Assembly: GCF_028583425.1 (NCBI RefSeq)
Contig: NC_072795.1
Location: forward strand, 11,431,001 to 11,495,000
Direction of reading: 5' to 3'
Length of the DNA: 64,000 nt
From: Eublepharis macularius
Lineage: Eukaryota; Chordata; Lepidosauria; Squamata; Eublepharidae
A program made the position numbers and the translations under genes. Under the pieces are notes generated by a model. It worked only from the letters and a program-made list of their open reading frames with translations, made no database searches and was not told the DNA's origin. This document shows positions 11,519-23,725 of this stretch, one piece after another; position 1 is the stretch's first letter; every line of letters starts with the position of its first letter.

Positions 11519-13668
11519 CCACAAAGCTTTCGAGAGTTAAGCTTATACCCTGGGTATCTTGTGGGTTCCTAGCAGGCCACTGCCCTAGAGAGCTACTCTT
11601 ACATTGATGAAAGCCGTGCTGCAGGGCCCTCTCAACTCAGATATGGACCAGAGCAAGGGTGGGGTCTGAGTAGAGCAAACGCTGCAGCGCTCCCAGTTCT
11701 GGCGCATGGCTTGGCTTGCTCCTGGGCTGTTTTAACGCCCCACCTACACCTGTGCACCTGGAACAGGTTCATAGCTGAAGAGGCTTTGTCGGCAAGCTCT
11801 CCTCCAGCTCAGATTCTCTGGATGAACCTGCTGTTTTGGTTCTCTCTGCGTTAAACGGGCGTGTGTGGAGAGGAGAGGAAACGAGTCTTCCTTTCACATG
11901 CTCCATAGCTGTGAGATGAGCATCCCGTTCAGATCTTGGGGACTCAAAACATGACATGGGCAGAGGAGGAATAAACAGCCGCTTCTGATTCAGTCGATGG
12001 AATCATCTCGAAGAAGCACAGAAGGCGGCGGTGCCATCCTTACGAACGCCCAGTGAAGGTCAGACCTGAATGCTTAATACCCACTGCGGAAGCTATTGAC
12101 AAACACAGAGAAAAGAGGTATCAATGATTATTTCCGACACCCGCCCCCTCCCACTAATTATCTCTTTGTTCCCATCTCTGGCACCGCGATGTGCTGCTCA
12201 GGCTTTCTGCTCATTCTGCATCATAAGCTTGGAAGGCGCGCTCCCCATTTCATGTGTGTGCAGGGGGAGTGTCTCCCCACCCTCACTTTTCCAAGAAACA
12301 AAATACCTCCCTTCTCAAAACTTCAGGAGTGAGGCAAGAGCCAAACACAAATGCCTCTTTTTTCCCCCTGTCCTCCCATATTCTTCTGAATGGTTCCCTT
12401 GGAAGAAAAGAAGAAGGGGGGAAAGAGCCCCATTCATCTTTCCCCACCCCCCTGCGTTGCTGCTACAGCCTCTGCTGGTTTTTCAGGGGGAATCAATTAG
12501 CATCTGCATCACCTTGACGCAGACAAGCGGCGTGTAAGGACGATAAAGGATCCTTGCCCTGCACCATTAAGAGTGATCAGAATGCAGACCCTGTTATTGC
12601 CCACGCTGGTCGCGTAAAATGTCAGCCGGCGAGACCTGTGATCTACAGCCTGGTTCCTCGGCCCCTTCGACATGCTGCTTAGGGGCTGTGGGAGCCACTC
12701 GGCATAAAAATGCAACCGGCGCAAAGAACACGCTGTGCAGTCGTAGGCTCCAGACCAAAACAAACCTCTAGACTCCACATGAAAGCTCTCTCGTGTTCCC
12801 CCTTGACGGTGGCTGGTTGTTTATTTGTTCGTCCATTCATTTGTACAGCGGGATGCCCGTAATGCCTGGCAGAAAAAAAACACACACAAACAAACCAGGT
12901 GCCTGGTATAAGGGCCATACCATCTAATGGCAGGCGGGGGGGGGAGAAACAGAGAGGGGGAAAGCAAGGATGATATGCCAAGAAAGGAGAGGGATGGGTG
13001 CGGCGTAGTACAGATTGCTAACCAGAAGGCAAGCCATTCTGGATGTGACCGAAGATCCACCTTCTCTGGCATTGTGCAGCCACCCAAGGGCCCCAGAAGA
13101 GACCAAAGCCTTCTTTGTTGCTATCCTTCAGCAACTGGCATTCAGAGGTACGCGGCCTCTGGACCTGCAGGCCTCTCTCTTTTAAAAGTCACATAACGCA
13201 CCAGCCTTCTGCATGCAAGGCAGGCTGACCTACCCCAGAGCCCTACCCCACCCCAAAGCCATCACCACATCCTGCAGCAGTGAATTCCCTGAGTTTATGA
13301 TGTCTGGTGTGAAGAAGGGCGTTGCTTCGTCCGTTCTGTGCAACTACCCGTCCTCTCTCCCTGCCTGATTACTCAGCTCTCGATGAAATGACTGTATGAA
13401 ATTACTATGAAATGCATTGTTGGAAATGACGTGTGATTTATGGGGGATTGTTGACAACAAAGCACCTGGGACCTCTCCTCCCCCTTGTCCCCCCTTTTTG
13501 GCGTCATCTTCTTTAAAGCTGATCTTGCTGCTGCTTTTAGGTTCTAGAACTGTTCTTTTCTCCAGCTTCCGCTACTGTCTGTAACTTCTCTGCACTTGTA
13601 ATGAAGCAGCCTTCTTCTCTTTGTTCGCAGCCACTTTCCAGTTCCTCTTTAAGACTTTAACCAAAGCC
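11519..13668. other. GC-rich unique stretch, no gene recognised
   Basis: Low repeat content compared with its flanks. Several frames of 60-137 codons overlap on both strands, but none has family likeness or consistent splice borders. Possibly regulatory. Confidence 0.45.
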
Positions 13669-13842
13669 CGGGGAGGGGCTGTGGCTCAGTGGAAGAGCTT
13701 CCCTGGTTCAACCCCCGCCATCTCTCAGCTAACAGGTCATGTGAAAGACCTCTGCCTGAGACCCTGGAGAGCCGCCGCCGGTCTGAGTAGGCAATATTGA
13801 CCTAGATGGGCCAAGGGTCTGATTTACTATAAGGCAAGTTTT
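13669..13842 (+). mobile_element. tRNA-derived SINE, family D
   Basis: GGGGAGGGGCTGTGGCTCAG, CTGGTTCAACCCCCGCC, GTGAAAGACCTCTGCCTGAG, ATGGGCCAAGGGTCTGATT. Confidence 0.85.
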
Positions 13843-14035
13843 GTGTGTATCCTTTCCCAGAGCAACCTACTTTCACGTTACCTATCTGATTATACTATTA
13901 TTCACTCATCAAATACCACTCTTGTCCATCCAAAGAAGGAAAGAGGTCTTGGCTCAATGGCTGAAAATCTGCTTTGCATGCAGAAAAACTCAAGTTCAAA
14001 CTCCAATTTAAAAAGTTCATGTAGTGGGTGATATT

Positions 14036-14526
14036 TTTTAAATTATTATTTGAAAAGAAAAAGACAATAAACAATACATAAACATCAACTGACTGTATAA
14101 CAATATGTTTAAGCTACAGAATCTTGCTCTTCTCCATCCCTTACTTATACTTGAGATTTTACATGCAACGTTTCATCTTCAACATTATAAGATATTAATG
14201 TTCTAATTGGTCTCCTTCCATAATAACTATTCTTAGTTCTTCTTAATTTCCAGCTACATGGTCAAAAAGGTATTTCCCTTTTTCCTATGGTCTCTTTTGC
14301 ATATAGGAAGTTAATTTAGCCATAGATACATATTTATACAGTTTGTATATCCATTTAGTCACATCTGGACAAGAGTCTGCCTTCCATTTTGTTGCATATA
14401 CTACCCTCGCCACCGTCACCATATATTTAAAAAGTTTGCTGTGTACTTTTGTAATATTACTATGTAAGATATTTAATAATATATTTTTTGGATTTAGCAC
14501 AAAGCAAAACTTTAATATCTGTTGCA
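14036..14526 (-). mobile_element. L1 LINE, ORF2 3'-end fragment inserted in a SINE
   Basis: The minus strand reads VTVARVVYATKWKAD, then TKWIYKLYKYVSMAKLTSYM, the pattern of the L1 ORF2 C-terminus. It then runs into an AT-rich 3' region. The SINE is split, with GTAGTGGGTGAT before and GTAGTAGGTGAT after, a probable 12-base target duplication. It is 5'-truncated. Confidence 0.75.
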
Positions 14527-14608
14527 AGGTAGTAGGTGATGTGAAAGACCTTGACGTGAGCCCCTGATGAGCCCCTGCCAGTCAGGGTAGACGATACAGT
14601 CTTTGATA

Positions 14609-14844
14609 GCAACAGTAACAATAACAACAGCATTTGATTTATATACCACCTTTTAGGACAACTGAACATGCACTCAAAGCAGTTTAGTGTGTTATTATTA
14701 TCCTCATGACAATCACTCTGTGAGGTGGGTGGGGCTAGGAGAGCTCCAAGAAGTTGTGATTGACCCAAGATCACCCAGCTGGCTTCAAACAGAGGAGTGG
14801 GGAATCAAACCTGGCTCTCCAGATTAGAGTCCTGCTGTTCTTAT
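14609..14844 (-). mobile_element. tRNA-derived SINE, family A, inside a family D SINE
   Basis: Antisense: ATATACCACCTTTTAGGACA, AATCACTCTGTGAGGTGGG, AATCAAACCTGGCTCTCCAG. Family D sequence flanks it. Confidence 0.82.
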
Positions 14845-15204
14845 CAATAGTGTGACTCAGTATAGGGCAGCTTCATGAGTTCATTTTGTTAAACCTGTAA
14901 GCAGAGACTCCATCATTTCCATGTCCAGAATAAGATGGAACTAAACAAATTATATAACCACAGGAAATAGATTGTTGGCTTGGGGTCCAGGCACTGGCTG
15001 GCCCTAAATGCATTCAGTGAGTCAGTCTCAGCCCCAGGTCATTTGGCTATAATGGTAGTGGTTATAAATGTGGCTACTATGAAAATGAATGAAATATGAT
15101 TTCCCAAGGTTAATAACGAATACTAAGAACAATAAATAAGCCAAGCAAGGCCCATGCTTCTCCCCATTACATCTGAAAAAGAAACCCACCCCATTCAAAA
15201 CCTG

Positions 15205-15467
15205 AGAAATAATAATAACAACAACAACATTCTATTTATATACCACCCTTCAGGAAAACTTAATGCCCATTCAGAGCTGTTTACAAAGTATGCCATTATT
15301 ATCCCCACAACAAAACACCCTGTGAGGTGGGTGGGACTGAGAGAGCTCCAGAGAGCTGTGACTAGCCCAAGGTCACCCAGCTGGCTTCAAGCGGCGGAGT
15401 GAGGAATCAAACCCGGCTCTCCAGATTAGAGTCCCGTGCTCTTAACCACTACACCAAACTGGCTCTC
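15205..15467 (-). mobile_element. tRNA-derived SINE, family A
   Basis: Antisense full-length copy: TATACCACCCTTCAGGAAAA, AATCAAACCCGGCTCTCCAG, TTAACCACTACACCAAACTG. Confidence 0.88.
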
Positions 15468-17129
15468 AAAGAATGGTAAAGTTTTACATCAAGTCAAAAG
15501 ATGAAGCCAGATGTTACAGGATGGGTCACTGGCAATCTGGCCACCTTTATGAGTTACTTTGGGGTGTGTGTGTGTGAACAAATCCCTTCCTCCGAGTTTC
15601 TTCAAAGGAGGGGAGGGGGAAGATGCTACTCTGGAGCAGGAATGTTATATTACATAACCTGTTTAGTTCTGTGTCTGTTCTCTGCAATGGGCTGGTGATG
15701 TCGCAGAAACAGCATGCGGAGATGGTACTAGAGCATTTTCTCAATGAGCACGGCTGGGGGGGGGAGGCTGCTCCTTTCCTCCCCCCGCCCCCCTCCGCCC
15801 CATTTCCCGCTCCCAATCTATCTTCCAGCCAGGAAGGAGCAGCTCCCGAGCTTTGCCGAGAAGCCACCTTTGGCGCAAACGGGCAGTATTAATATTCAGC
15901 ACCACGGCCAGCTCCTTAACGCACCGCCGCTCCGTCTGCCAGGCTGCATTGAGAAATTCCACTAGGCTCTGGCAGGCAACTCTGCAGCGCTCGCTGCTAC
16001 CTCCTTAGGAGCTCTGCCACAAAGGGACAGGCCAAGCGCGAAAACACCCCCGCCAGCCAGGGAAAGGGGGCAAAAGAGGACACCGCCTTTGCGCATACCC
16101 AGAGTTTGGGGGTACCCAGGAACCCTCCGTCCGTCTGGCTCACCCCAGCTGGAAAACTGAGCCGTTCTCAGGACTGCCCAGTGAAAGACGGCACTGCTAG
16201 GATGAAGGCACAGCTCCAGCCCTGTGGTTGTGTAACCGAGATGTGTCGCAGCGTGGGTGTGCAAGGGGGAGTGTGAGTTCGACAAGTTGGTGGAAGTGAG
16301 CGAGGGAAGGCAGTGGCGCGATAGACGTGGGGAACTGCTGCTGCGGGCGAGAAAACTTGGGAAGGCGAACCATCCTGGTGAGAAAAGAGGCCCTAAGGAG
16401 GAGGGCCCAGGCTTCGAAAGTTTGAGGACGGAGAGCACCGCCGTTGAGCGTGTCGAAGACTGCAGGAAGAGCATAAAAACTGGAGGAGTGCAGCTGATGA
16501 ATGGCTAAAGAAAGAGACATTGTGTGGGTGTTGAAGACATTGGGGAGAGATGGCCTGAATGTGCAGACGGGGTGGGGGGTGGAGGGAAGGTTACATAACT
16601 GTGCACAGAAGTAAAAGAGTGCTTATACTTGCTGCATGCTTTTCTTTATTTGCACCTGCTGGAGGTTGCATCTGTGCCAACAGGCTCAGGAGACCTGCAA
16701 GCCCCTTTGCCGACAGCCGTGCGCAGATCCACCAAAACGCCAGCCAGACACACACGTAGGTCATTTTTATTCATAAAATCTCTTGAATGAGACTGCAGCT
16801 CAGAGCCCCGCCCCCTCCGTTTGGCATTCTAGAGAGAGATCTGCGGCGGCCACCCCTGCAGCTGCAGGCAGAACAGAAGGACAGAAAGGGCTTGCGAATG
16901 CAAATAGATGCACTCAATGGCAAGGCATGGTTCTGGTCCCCCCAACAGGATGTGATGCAATCTGGGAGAGAAATTTCAAGGGGAGTTATTGAGTGAAAAT
17001 TCATGGCCTGTGCTTCATTTGAGGCAGCGCCGTGCGTGAGGGCCAGTTCTTCAATACGGAAGCCATAAAGCAAACCGAGCCAGGCTTGCCTTACCATGCC
17101 ATATGAACACCAGTACTGGACTCGGTTTC
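15468..17129. other. GC-rich unique stretch, no gene recognised
   Basis: CpG-containing sequence, especially 15900-16480, with overlapping low-complexity frames. It could be a distal regulatory element or an untranslated first exon; nothing decides it. Confidence 0.4.
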
Positions 17130-17245
17130 AGGTAGGTAACTGTGCTGGTCTGCAGTAGAAGAGCAAGATTCGAATCCAGTAGCACCTTAAGGAGCAACAA
17201 GGTTTCCAGGGTATGAATTTTCAAGAGTCAAAGCTCCTCTGGCCT
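17130..17245 (-). repeat. Hammerhead-like tail family fragment
   Basis: Antisense copy: TGTGCTGGTCTGCAGTAGAAG, AATCCAGTAGCACCTTAAGG, TTTCCAGGGTATGAATTTTC, CAAAGCTCC. Confidence 0.6.
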
Positions 17246-17269
17246 GGGTTCAAATCCTGCTCAGTCATG

Positions 17270-17507
17270 AAGAGCTGCTGTAGCATAGTGGTTAAGTGGT
17301 TGAGCTGTGAATCAGCACTCTGCTGGTTCGACTCCCACTGCTGCCATGAGCTCAGCAGGTGGCCTTGAGTAAGCCACTCCTCCCAGCCCCAGCTCCTCAG
17401 CTGTATTGTGGAGATAATACTAACACTGACTTTATTCACTGCTCTGAGTGGGGCATTAATCTGTCCAGAAGACCAGTATATATGCATACTGTTGTTGCTG
17501 TTGTTAT
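17270..17507 (+). mobile_element. tRNA-derived SINE, family B
   Basis: GAGCTGCTGTAGCATAGTGG, CTGGTTCGACTCCCACTGC, ATCTGTCCAGAAGACCAG, with a (GTT)n-like tail. Confidence 0.87.
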
Positions 17508-17596
17508 CCCTAGGGGACTTTGGACCAATCTCCATCTCTATTCCCCTGACAGAAACACAAAGGTGTATGTGTGTGTGTGATCATTGAATGCTACCC

Positions 17597-17597
<1 letters not shown>

Positions 17598-17621
<24 letters not shown>
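17598..17621. repeat. (GA)n microsatellite
   Basis: About 12 GA units without interruption. Confidence 0.92.
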
Positions 17622-17628
<7 letters not shown>

Positions 17629-18221
17629 GAACTGCATGGGAGAGAATAAGAGGAACCAACCAAAAAGTTAAGCCCTGGCTTAAGCAAATTCTGGAAGGGA
17701 ACACGGAGAGCTGATAGGCCACTTGAGACAACAGGAATCAGTGAACAGTGGTGTGATTCCACCGAGCTTTCATCCTGCCGGACTTGTTCTGAGCCGAGTT
17801 GAGGATCCAGTCCCCGAAGGAAGAAAATAAAGCCGCCAGTACTGCAGTACCCCTGCTTAGATATGTGGTGCAGCTTCATCTGAACACTGTGTATCATTCT
17901 GGTCACCATGGCTCAAAATCCTATGGCAGAGTTGGAAAGTGTGCCGATGTTCCGCCAGGCATAGGTTGAGGCCAACATTAAATCCATCAATGAGCCTCCC
18001 TGCTGGTCTCCTACCTGGGGGGGAACTATATGGCCATCTTCCCCCCACACACACACACACATGCAGGAGCAGCCATAAGAAATCGATCCAGTCCTCCACC
18101 CTTTTTATATTTCTTGATATGCTTATGTTTAAAATCTGTGATTTTACTGTATTTCTGTATTTGATTTCTTATTGTAACCCACTCTGAGCTCGCTTGGGGA
18201 GGGTGGGCTATAAATCAAATA

Positions 18222-18234
18222 GATGATGATGATA

Positions 18235-18270
<36 letters not shown>
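18222..18270. repeat. (GAT)n microsatellite at a LINE 3' tail
   Basis: GAT/ATG units with one interruption, following a GGGCTATAAATCAAATAG LINE tail. Confidence 0.92.
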
Positions 18271-19439
18271 CCTCTGTTCAGAGGACAGGACACTTTTCTC
18301 CTAGCCAGTTAGCAACCCTGATTTCTTAGCAGGAACAGCAACAAAAAGAACCGAACATCAAGCACATAGAAGTCGTCATTCGAATTTAAAGCCAATGCAA
18401 AGCCCTCCCCTAGCTAGCTGGACCGAATCAACTGGCGCAAACAACACTTTTGGAAGGACAGAACAGTTTTCTTTTGGTGGCAAGATCTACGTGTAACTCT
18501 GCAGAACGGTCCGCACCCCTGTCAGCTGTAGCGACAGAACATTTAATTCAGAGGCTTTCCCTTATATTGAGCAGCGTTAGGGAAGAGATCATTTTGAGGA
18601 CTTCGCCCCAAGATGACAGGCAGTTCTAGAATAGTGCTGCATAAGCAGACTTACACACTTCTAAGGCCATGGAGGTCAACAGGCTTAGACGGTGGTGTCA
18701 CACCTCTGTAGGAATCACAACCCAGCGATGCCTAGAGAGGATTAGGTTTACCATTGGCCTATGGATGGTGGGCAAACTCCCAGGGATTTGATCCGTTGTA
18801 GTGGTGAGAGAAAAATAAAAGGGGGGAAAGGCTCCAGCACAACACTTCTGAAAACAACCTGGAATTGACAAGTGTAGCTCTAGGAATCACCATAGAGCTT
18901 TACCATAGAGTTTCAGTGATTCCTAGAGCTACTGCTCTCTCATGCCCCCCTACATTCCCACCTCCACTCCCAACTCTCACACTTTGTTGCCAGGCCAAGC
19001 CTTGGCAACCCTATTGGGGACTGATATCATTTTGGTTTCCCCCAGGACTGTGCTACTTTAGAAGTCATTTTAGTTGCTCTTCATAGTAAAGTTGTTGTAA
19101 GCCTTGTAAGTCACCCCTCACTCTGGTAGTCTTTGTCAGTGGATCCAGAAATATTACATCAGTCCCATATCTACTGAGTGGTATTCTCCTCACACACCCC
19201 TTCCGCTCACCAAATTCTAAACCAGGCAGCCAGACCCCAGAACAATCCTAATATTACTAGTCCCACTCCTAATATTACTACCTGTTACTAGTTTATCCAT
19301 TTGTTTTATTTTAATTTGATTTGTGTTATTTATACTCCACCTTTCTCACTGAGTGTCAAGGCAGATTACACAGTGTAAGTTAGTACAGTCATATTTTTCA
19401 AAGGTATTTCAATAAGCAAAGGTAATAGGTATATAAATG
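18271..19439. other. No gene recognised; one short inverted repeat
   Basis: GTAGCTCTAGGAATCACCAT near 18876 is followed by its complement within 50 bases, a small hairpin. Otherwise unremarkable. Confidence 0.45.
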
Positions 19440-20425
19440 CATAATAGCTGAAGTTGCTACAGAATGCTGCAGCCAGAATGTTGACGGGAGTGAGTCACAT
19501 GGACCAGATCCTTCGTCTTAGAGCCAAGCTACAAGAGATGAATTACACGAGGAGGAGCAGGTGAAGGGAGTCACAATGTTAGCAGGGAAGCTGAATTTTA
19601 AAAGAAATCAGAAGGCTTTGTCAATTTCCCCTCTCTATACAGAACCAGGGAGATCCCTGCTCAGAGGGTTTGTTAATTTCCTCTTTGCCTCTGGAAGGTA
19701 CTGTCAATTTCACTTCCATTTTTAAGAGGCAAAGAAGAAATAAACAAACATCCCTGGCTCTGTAGAGAGGGGAAATTGACAAAGCCTTCCGATCTCTTTT
19801 AAAACTCAGCTTCCTGGCTAACATTGCGACTCCCTTCACATGCTCCTCCTTGTGTAATTCGTCTCTTGTAGCTTAACTCTTAGCCTATCTACACTGGCTA
19901 CCACTTTGTTTCAGGGGCACAATTCAAGGTGCTGGTGGTGACCTATATGGTTTGGGACCAACATACTTGAAGGACACCCCCCCCACACACACACTCTGTT
20001 ATGAACCTATCTGACTGCTGCAGGCATCTTTGGAAGTCCTGGTTTGGGTGACCCGCTTTCTGAGATTAGGTGGGTGGCAAATCAGGAGAGGACCTTTTGG
20101 TTGTGGCACCAAAATTCTGGATCTGCCTTTCCAGGGAGATTTCCCTTTTCTGTAGCTATTTTCTGCCAGTGGGTGAAGACATTTTTGTTTGTTTGTTCCC
20201 TCACTTGATCCTTCCTTCCTGCCTCCTGTTTTAATTGTTGTTTTTATGTCTTTGTGTGAATTTTAGTTCTGGTTTTAATTGTTTTAATGCTATGGTATTT
20301 TTCTTTTTGTTTGGTTTTAATGGTTTTAAAATTTGATTTTATTATGTATGTTTTAATTTGGCAGCTGCCTTAGTGGCCCTTCTGAGGGCAGAAAGGTGGG
20401 GTATCAATTTTGTAAATAAAATAAA
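19440..20425 (+). mobile_element. L2-like LINE 3' end, split by a MITE
   Basis: GCTGCAGCCAGAATGTTGAC before, then CTACACTGGCTACCACTTTG, CACAATTCAAGGTGCTGGTG, GTGGCACCAAAATTCTGGAT and GGCAGCTGCCTTAGTGGCCC after the MITE, ending in an AAATAAAATAAAA tail. This is the order seen in lizard L2-like LINEs. Confidence 0.7.
19519..19881. mobile_element. Second palindromic MITE family sharing the same ends, inside a LINE fragment
   Basis: Begins AGAGCCAAGCTACAAGAGAT and ends with TCTCTTGTAGCTTAACTCT. The arms contain GGCTTTGTCAATTTCCCCTC and its complement. The interior differs from the other family, but the 16-base ends match. LINE sequence flanks it on both sides. Confidence 0.82.
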
Positions 20426-21288
20426 ATATGCATTTCTCATGTATCTGTGCTGAATAATGGGTTTTATAGACTTAAATCTTTTTTATAAAGTTGTTCTGGT
20501 TTTTGAGCATGCATAATTTGCTCACAGTTACACTATATCATGGGTTTTGCAGTCTTAAGGCTACTCAAATCTATATCCTTTGCACAGAGATGTAAAAATC
20601 AACCCAATTTTGGATGGATCTGGATTGCAAAAGTACACTCATTCCCTCACTGTCACTGATTTCCACTGGTTTTAGTCCTGGGATATCAGTGGATTGCTGC
20701 TTTGACATAGAAGAAGTCTAATAAACCCTTGGTCGACGGGTGGATCTTGCAAAACCATTTCATATGCCATCACGTTGTACAGAGAGTTAAGCGTGCCTTG
20801 AAATCTTAGGTGCTCATGGCAGCATCCGAGATCTAGCTGGTAGTTTGCCGAACACATTTCCGATCCAAAAGGAGCCTTACGTTTTGACCCAGATTCCAGA
20901 TGAGGTGCGACTTGTGTGGCAGCCTTCTTCTTCAGTATGCTGGCTGAGCAGGAACGGATGGGGAGCAGCCATCGACACAGGCTGCATTCTCCAGAAGGCA
21001 GACACTTCCCACACAGCGCAGCCCCCGCAGTTGCACTCCTCCTGCAGAGTTGTTAAAATGGCTTCTGCCTCTGAAACCTCTTCTGTCGCTCCAGCTCCAG
21101 CAATATTTCCAAACAGCTTAAGCCAGTGAGCGGCAGAAGACGGGAGCAGACTGGGAAGTGAAAACGGCCCTGGAGCAAGTCAGGCTGAGAAGCTCATTTG
21201 GCACTGCAAGCATCCCACCTGCTCATCAGCTACCAACTGTGAAACTTACCTTTTCTTGCGTTAGATTATACTGCATGTATCTTGTCCT

Positions 21289-21580
21289 AAGAGCCCCGTG
21301 GTGCAGAGTGGTAAGCAGCAGTACTGCAGCCCAAGCTCTGCTCATGATGACCTGAGTTCGATCCTGGCGGAAGCTGGGTACAGGTAGCCGGCTCAAGGAT
21401 GACTCAGCCTTCCATCCTTCCGAGGTCAGTAAAACGAGTACCCAGTTTCCTGGGGGTAAAGTGTAGATGACTGGGGAAGGCAATGGCAAACCACCTGCCA
21501 AGAAAACGTCGTGGTGCGACATCCCCCCATGGGTCAGTAATGACTCAGTGCTTGTACAGGGGACTACCTTTACCTTTACC
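21289..21580 (+). mobile_element. tRNA-derived SINE, family E, 11-bp target duplication
   Basis: GCCCCGTGGTGCAGAGTGGT, GAGTTCGATCCTGGCGG, CGAGGTCAGTAAAACGAG, AAGGCAATGGCAAACCACC. TATCTTGTCCT flanks both ends (21278-21288, 21581-21591). The 3' end is a (CTTTAC)n repeat. Confidence 0.9.
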
Positions 21581-21689
21581 TATCTTGTCCTCATGGGGTT
21601 GAACACTTTTTTTCTGCTCTGCTCTGCTACCACCTAGGATACTGACACCTCTTGACCCTTGGCAGACAAGAGCCAGTTGCCCATCCCCT

Positions 21690-21845
21690 GTAGATAAGGT
21701 TGCCGATAAGCCTGTACAAAAATGTCCTGTCCCTTTAGTAGAGGCTTAATATACGGAAGTGGGCAGCTAAACTTTTCATCGCTTGGGAGTAAATAACTGC
21801 CCATTAGGCCTCTGTTAAAGAGACAGGACATTTTTTTTCTCCAGA
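21690..21845. repeat. Palindromic repeat with AATGTCCTGTC motif
   Basis: AAGGTTGCCGATAAGCC, AATGTCCTGTCCCTTTAG and the inverted AAAGAGACAGGACATTTTTT; related to 53194-53443. Confidence 0.65.
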
Positions 21846-22511
21846 CAGTGGAGAATCCTATCTGCAGAACCTGATTATGGTGATGCAAATCCTAAATCAT
21901 GCAGAGAAGCAGCAGGCTGCGAACTCTCTGGATGAGTACTTAGAATAGAAATGTTCTTTCAATTATAATTTGTTTGCAATGATGAAGCAGCGCTGGGGCT
22001 GACACACCTGACAACTCTCCTGTATAAGCTTCCTCTTTCAACCGGCTAACAGTCAAGGAGACAGTGGGGAGCTGACACCGATGACTCTCATCAACAATCA
22101 GCCAAGTGGCCTCAAGGCCCGAGCAACGTTGTTGGATGTGGCTGTTAGACTCGGCCACCAGTGACCCTCTTAGCTCAGCAGCCCACCAGGAAATTTCCCT
22201 GGAAACTAAATGGCCAATCGGCTCCAGGCATGTTTTTGGGGGGGGGGGGGTGTTGGCATTAAATGTGACTCGAGAACCCTTAATAAGGGGCAATTCGGTA
22301 CCCCGAATCCACCTTGAAATAAAATCGCAAGTATTTTATTTGAATCAACAGAATGCAATAATACCCTTCGGAGAAGTCTGTGTGGATACATGAGGTTGGG
22401 CTGATCTTTGGAGTAAAGAGAGCGAAAAGGATTCCGAATGGCTGTTCCAGAAGGGGCAAGGTTTGAGTCCAGTAGCAGTGGAGAGACCAACAAGAGTTCC
22501 AGGGTATAAGT

Positions 22512-22712
22512 TTTCTAGATGCTAGGAAAAGTGGAAGGCAGTGGGAAAAGAAGACCTCAAACGAGATGGCTTGACTCAATAAAGGAAGCCACATCCTCCA
22601 GTTTGCAAGATCTGAGCAAGTCTGTTAACGATAGGATGCTTTCAAGGTCTTTCATTCATAGGGTCGCCATAGGTCAGAGGTGACTTGATGGCACATCACA
22701 CACACACACACA
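22512..22712 (+). mobile_element. BovB (RTE) LINE 3' end
   Basis: ATGCTAGGAAAAGTGGAAGG, then CTTGACTCAATAAAGGAAGC, TTTGCAAGATCTGAGCAAG, GTTAACGATAGGATGC, GGGTCGCCATAGGTCAGAGG, ending in a (CA)n tail: the BovB/Sauria-SINE 3' order. Flanked by TTTCTAGA on both sides, within a tail-family repeat. Confidence 0.85.
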
Positions 22713-23129
22713 TGCTTTCTAGAGCCAGAGCTCCCTTAGTTTGATGAAGAAGGCTTTGACTCTCAAAAGCTTATACCCTGGACATTTTGTTGGTCTTTAA
22801 GGTTCTACTGGACACGATGCTTACTCTTTGACTGCAGACCAACCTGCCCACCCACCTGAAACTCTTCCAAGAGGTGTCTGTTCTATGAAACAGGAATATT
22901 CTTGCGTTAGGCATAAAGGGGAAGGAATGGCGCGCCTCTGAATATAAGGAATAGCTGAAGCAGTAGCTGTCTGTCTGCTTAAGAAAAAGGGGGGCTGAAA
23001 GATGTCATAGAGAGTTAAATACCTGCAAATGTAATGGGGTGTGTGTGTGTGTACACGGCAAAGACTCTCATAACAGAATTGACTTATCCAAGGAAACTGG
23101 TTGGCAATCGGCTCAGAATGAGAAAAAAA

Positions 23130-23410
23130 AGAGTGTAGGATGCATAATTCACTTCTGGAATTCACTGTCACAAGGTGTGATACAGTCCATTGGCTCACGG
23201 ACAGGCCAATTAAGAGGTATTAGCCGCAGACACTAAATAGAAATCCTGTGTCCAGAGGCAGTAGATCTCTGAGGATCAGATGCAGGGGGCAAAAAACAGG
23301 GAAATGCGATTGCCTTCCTCTTGTGCTTGTCAGCATCCAGATATGTCCGTCTTTCCATTGATAGACTGGAAACCGGACTGGATGCACCTTGGTTGGATCC
23401 AGCCAAAAGA
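23130..23410 (+). mobile_element. CR1-type LINE 3' UTR fragment
   Basis: CTGGAATTCACTGTCACAAG, CAGAGGCAGTAGATCTCTGA, CAGGGGGCAAAAAACAGGG and GATAGACTGGAAACCGGACT echo the same 3' UTR family, more diverged. Confidence 0.5.
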
Positions 23411-23725
23411 AACCAGGTGTCATACGCGAGGGAGGAACTGTGCCAGCCTTCTGCTCATCCCGAAATTCTACATGAATCTTGTCCTCCTTCACCTCTGATG
23501 ATCCTTTCTCCTAATCAAGGGCGGACCTACGTTTTTGGGGCCCTGAAGCTTGAACGGTTATGGGGGCCCCTTCGCAACCAACAATAGGGCAACATCCGAC
23601 AAGGTCCAAAAGGCCTCGCTGCCCTTGCAAGGACCTCGAGGCCCAAATGGCGGAGAACAGGGTGGTGGGGCGGAGCCCTTGAAAATGGGCCATACTGTGA
23701 CCCCTTTCCACCAGCAACGAGGTCT

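Larger units (their letters stand above)
13936..14880 (+). mobile_element. tRNA-derived SINE, family D, split by L1 and by a family A SINE
   Basis: AAAGAGGTCTTGGCTCAATG and AAGTTCAAACTCCAATTT on the left; GTGAAAGACCTTGACGTGAG in the middle; TGTGACTCAGTATAGGGCAG on the right. The three pieces total about one SINE length once the inserts at 14036-14526 and 14609-14844 are discounted. Confidence 0.75.

Noticed and set aside
12124-12537. 137-codon plus-strand frame as a gene
   Set aside because: Several overlapping frames on both strands in low-complexity pyrimidine-rich sequence; no family likeness.
20845-21129. 94-codon plus-strand frame as a gene
   Set aside because: Composition is unremarkable and no family likeness or flanking splice sites were found.
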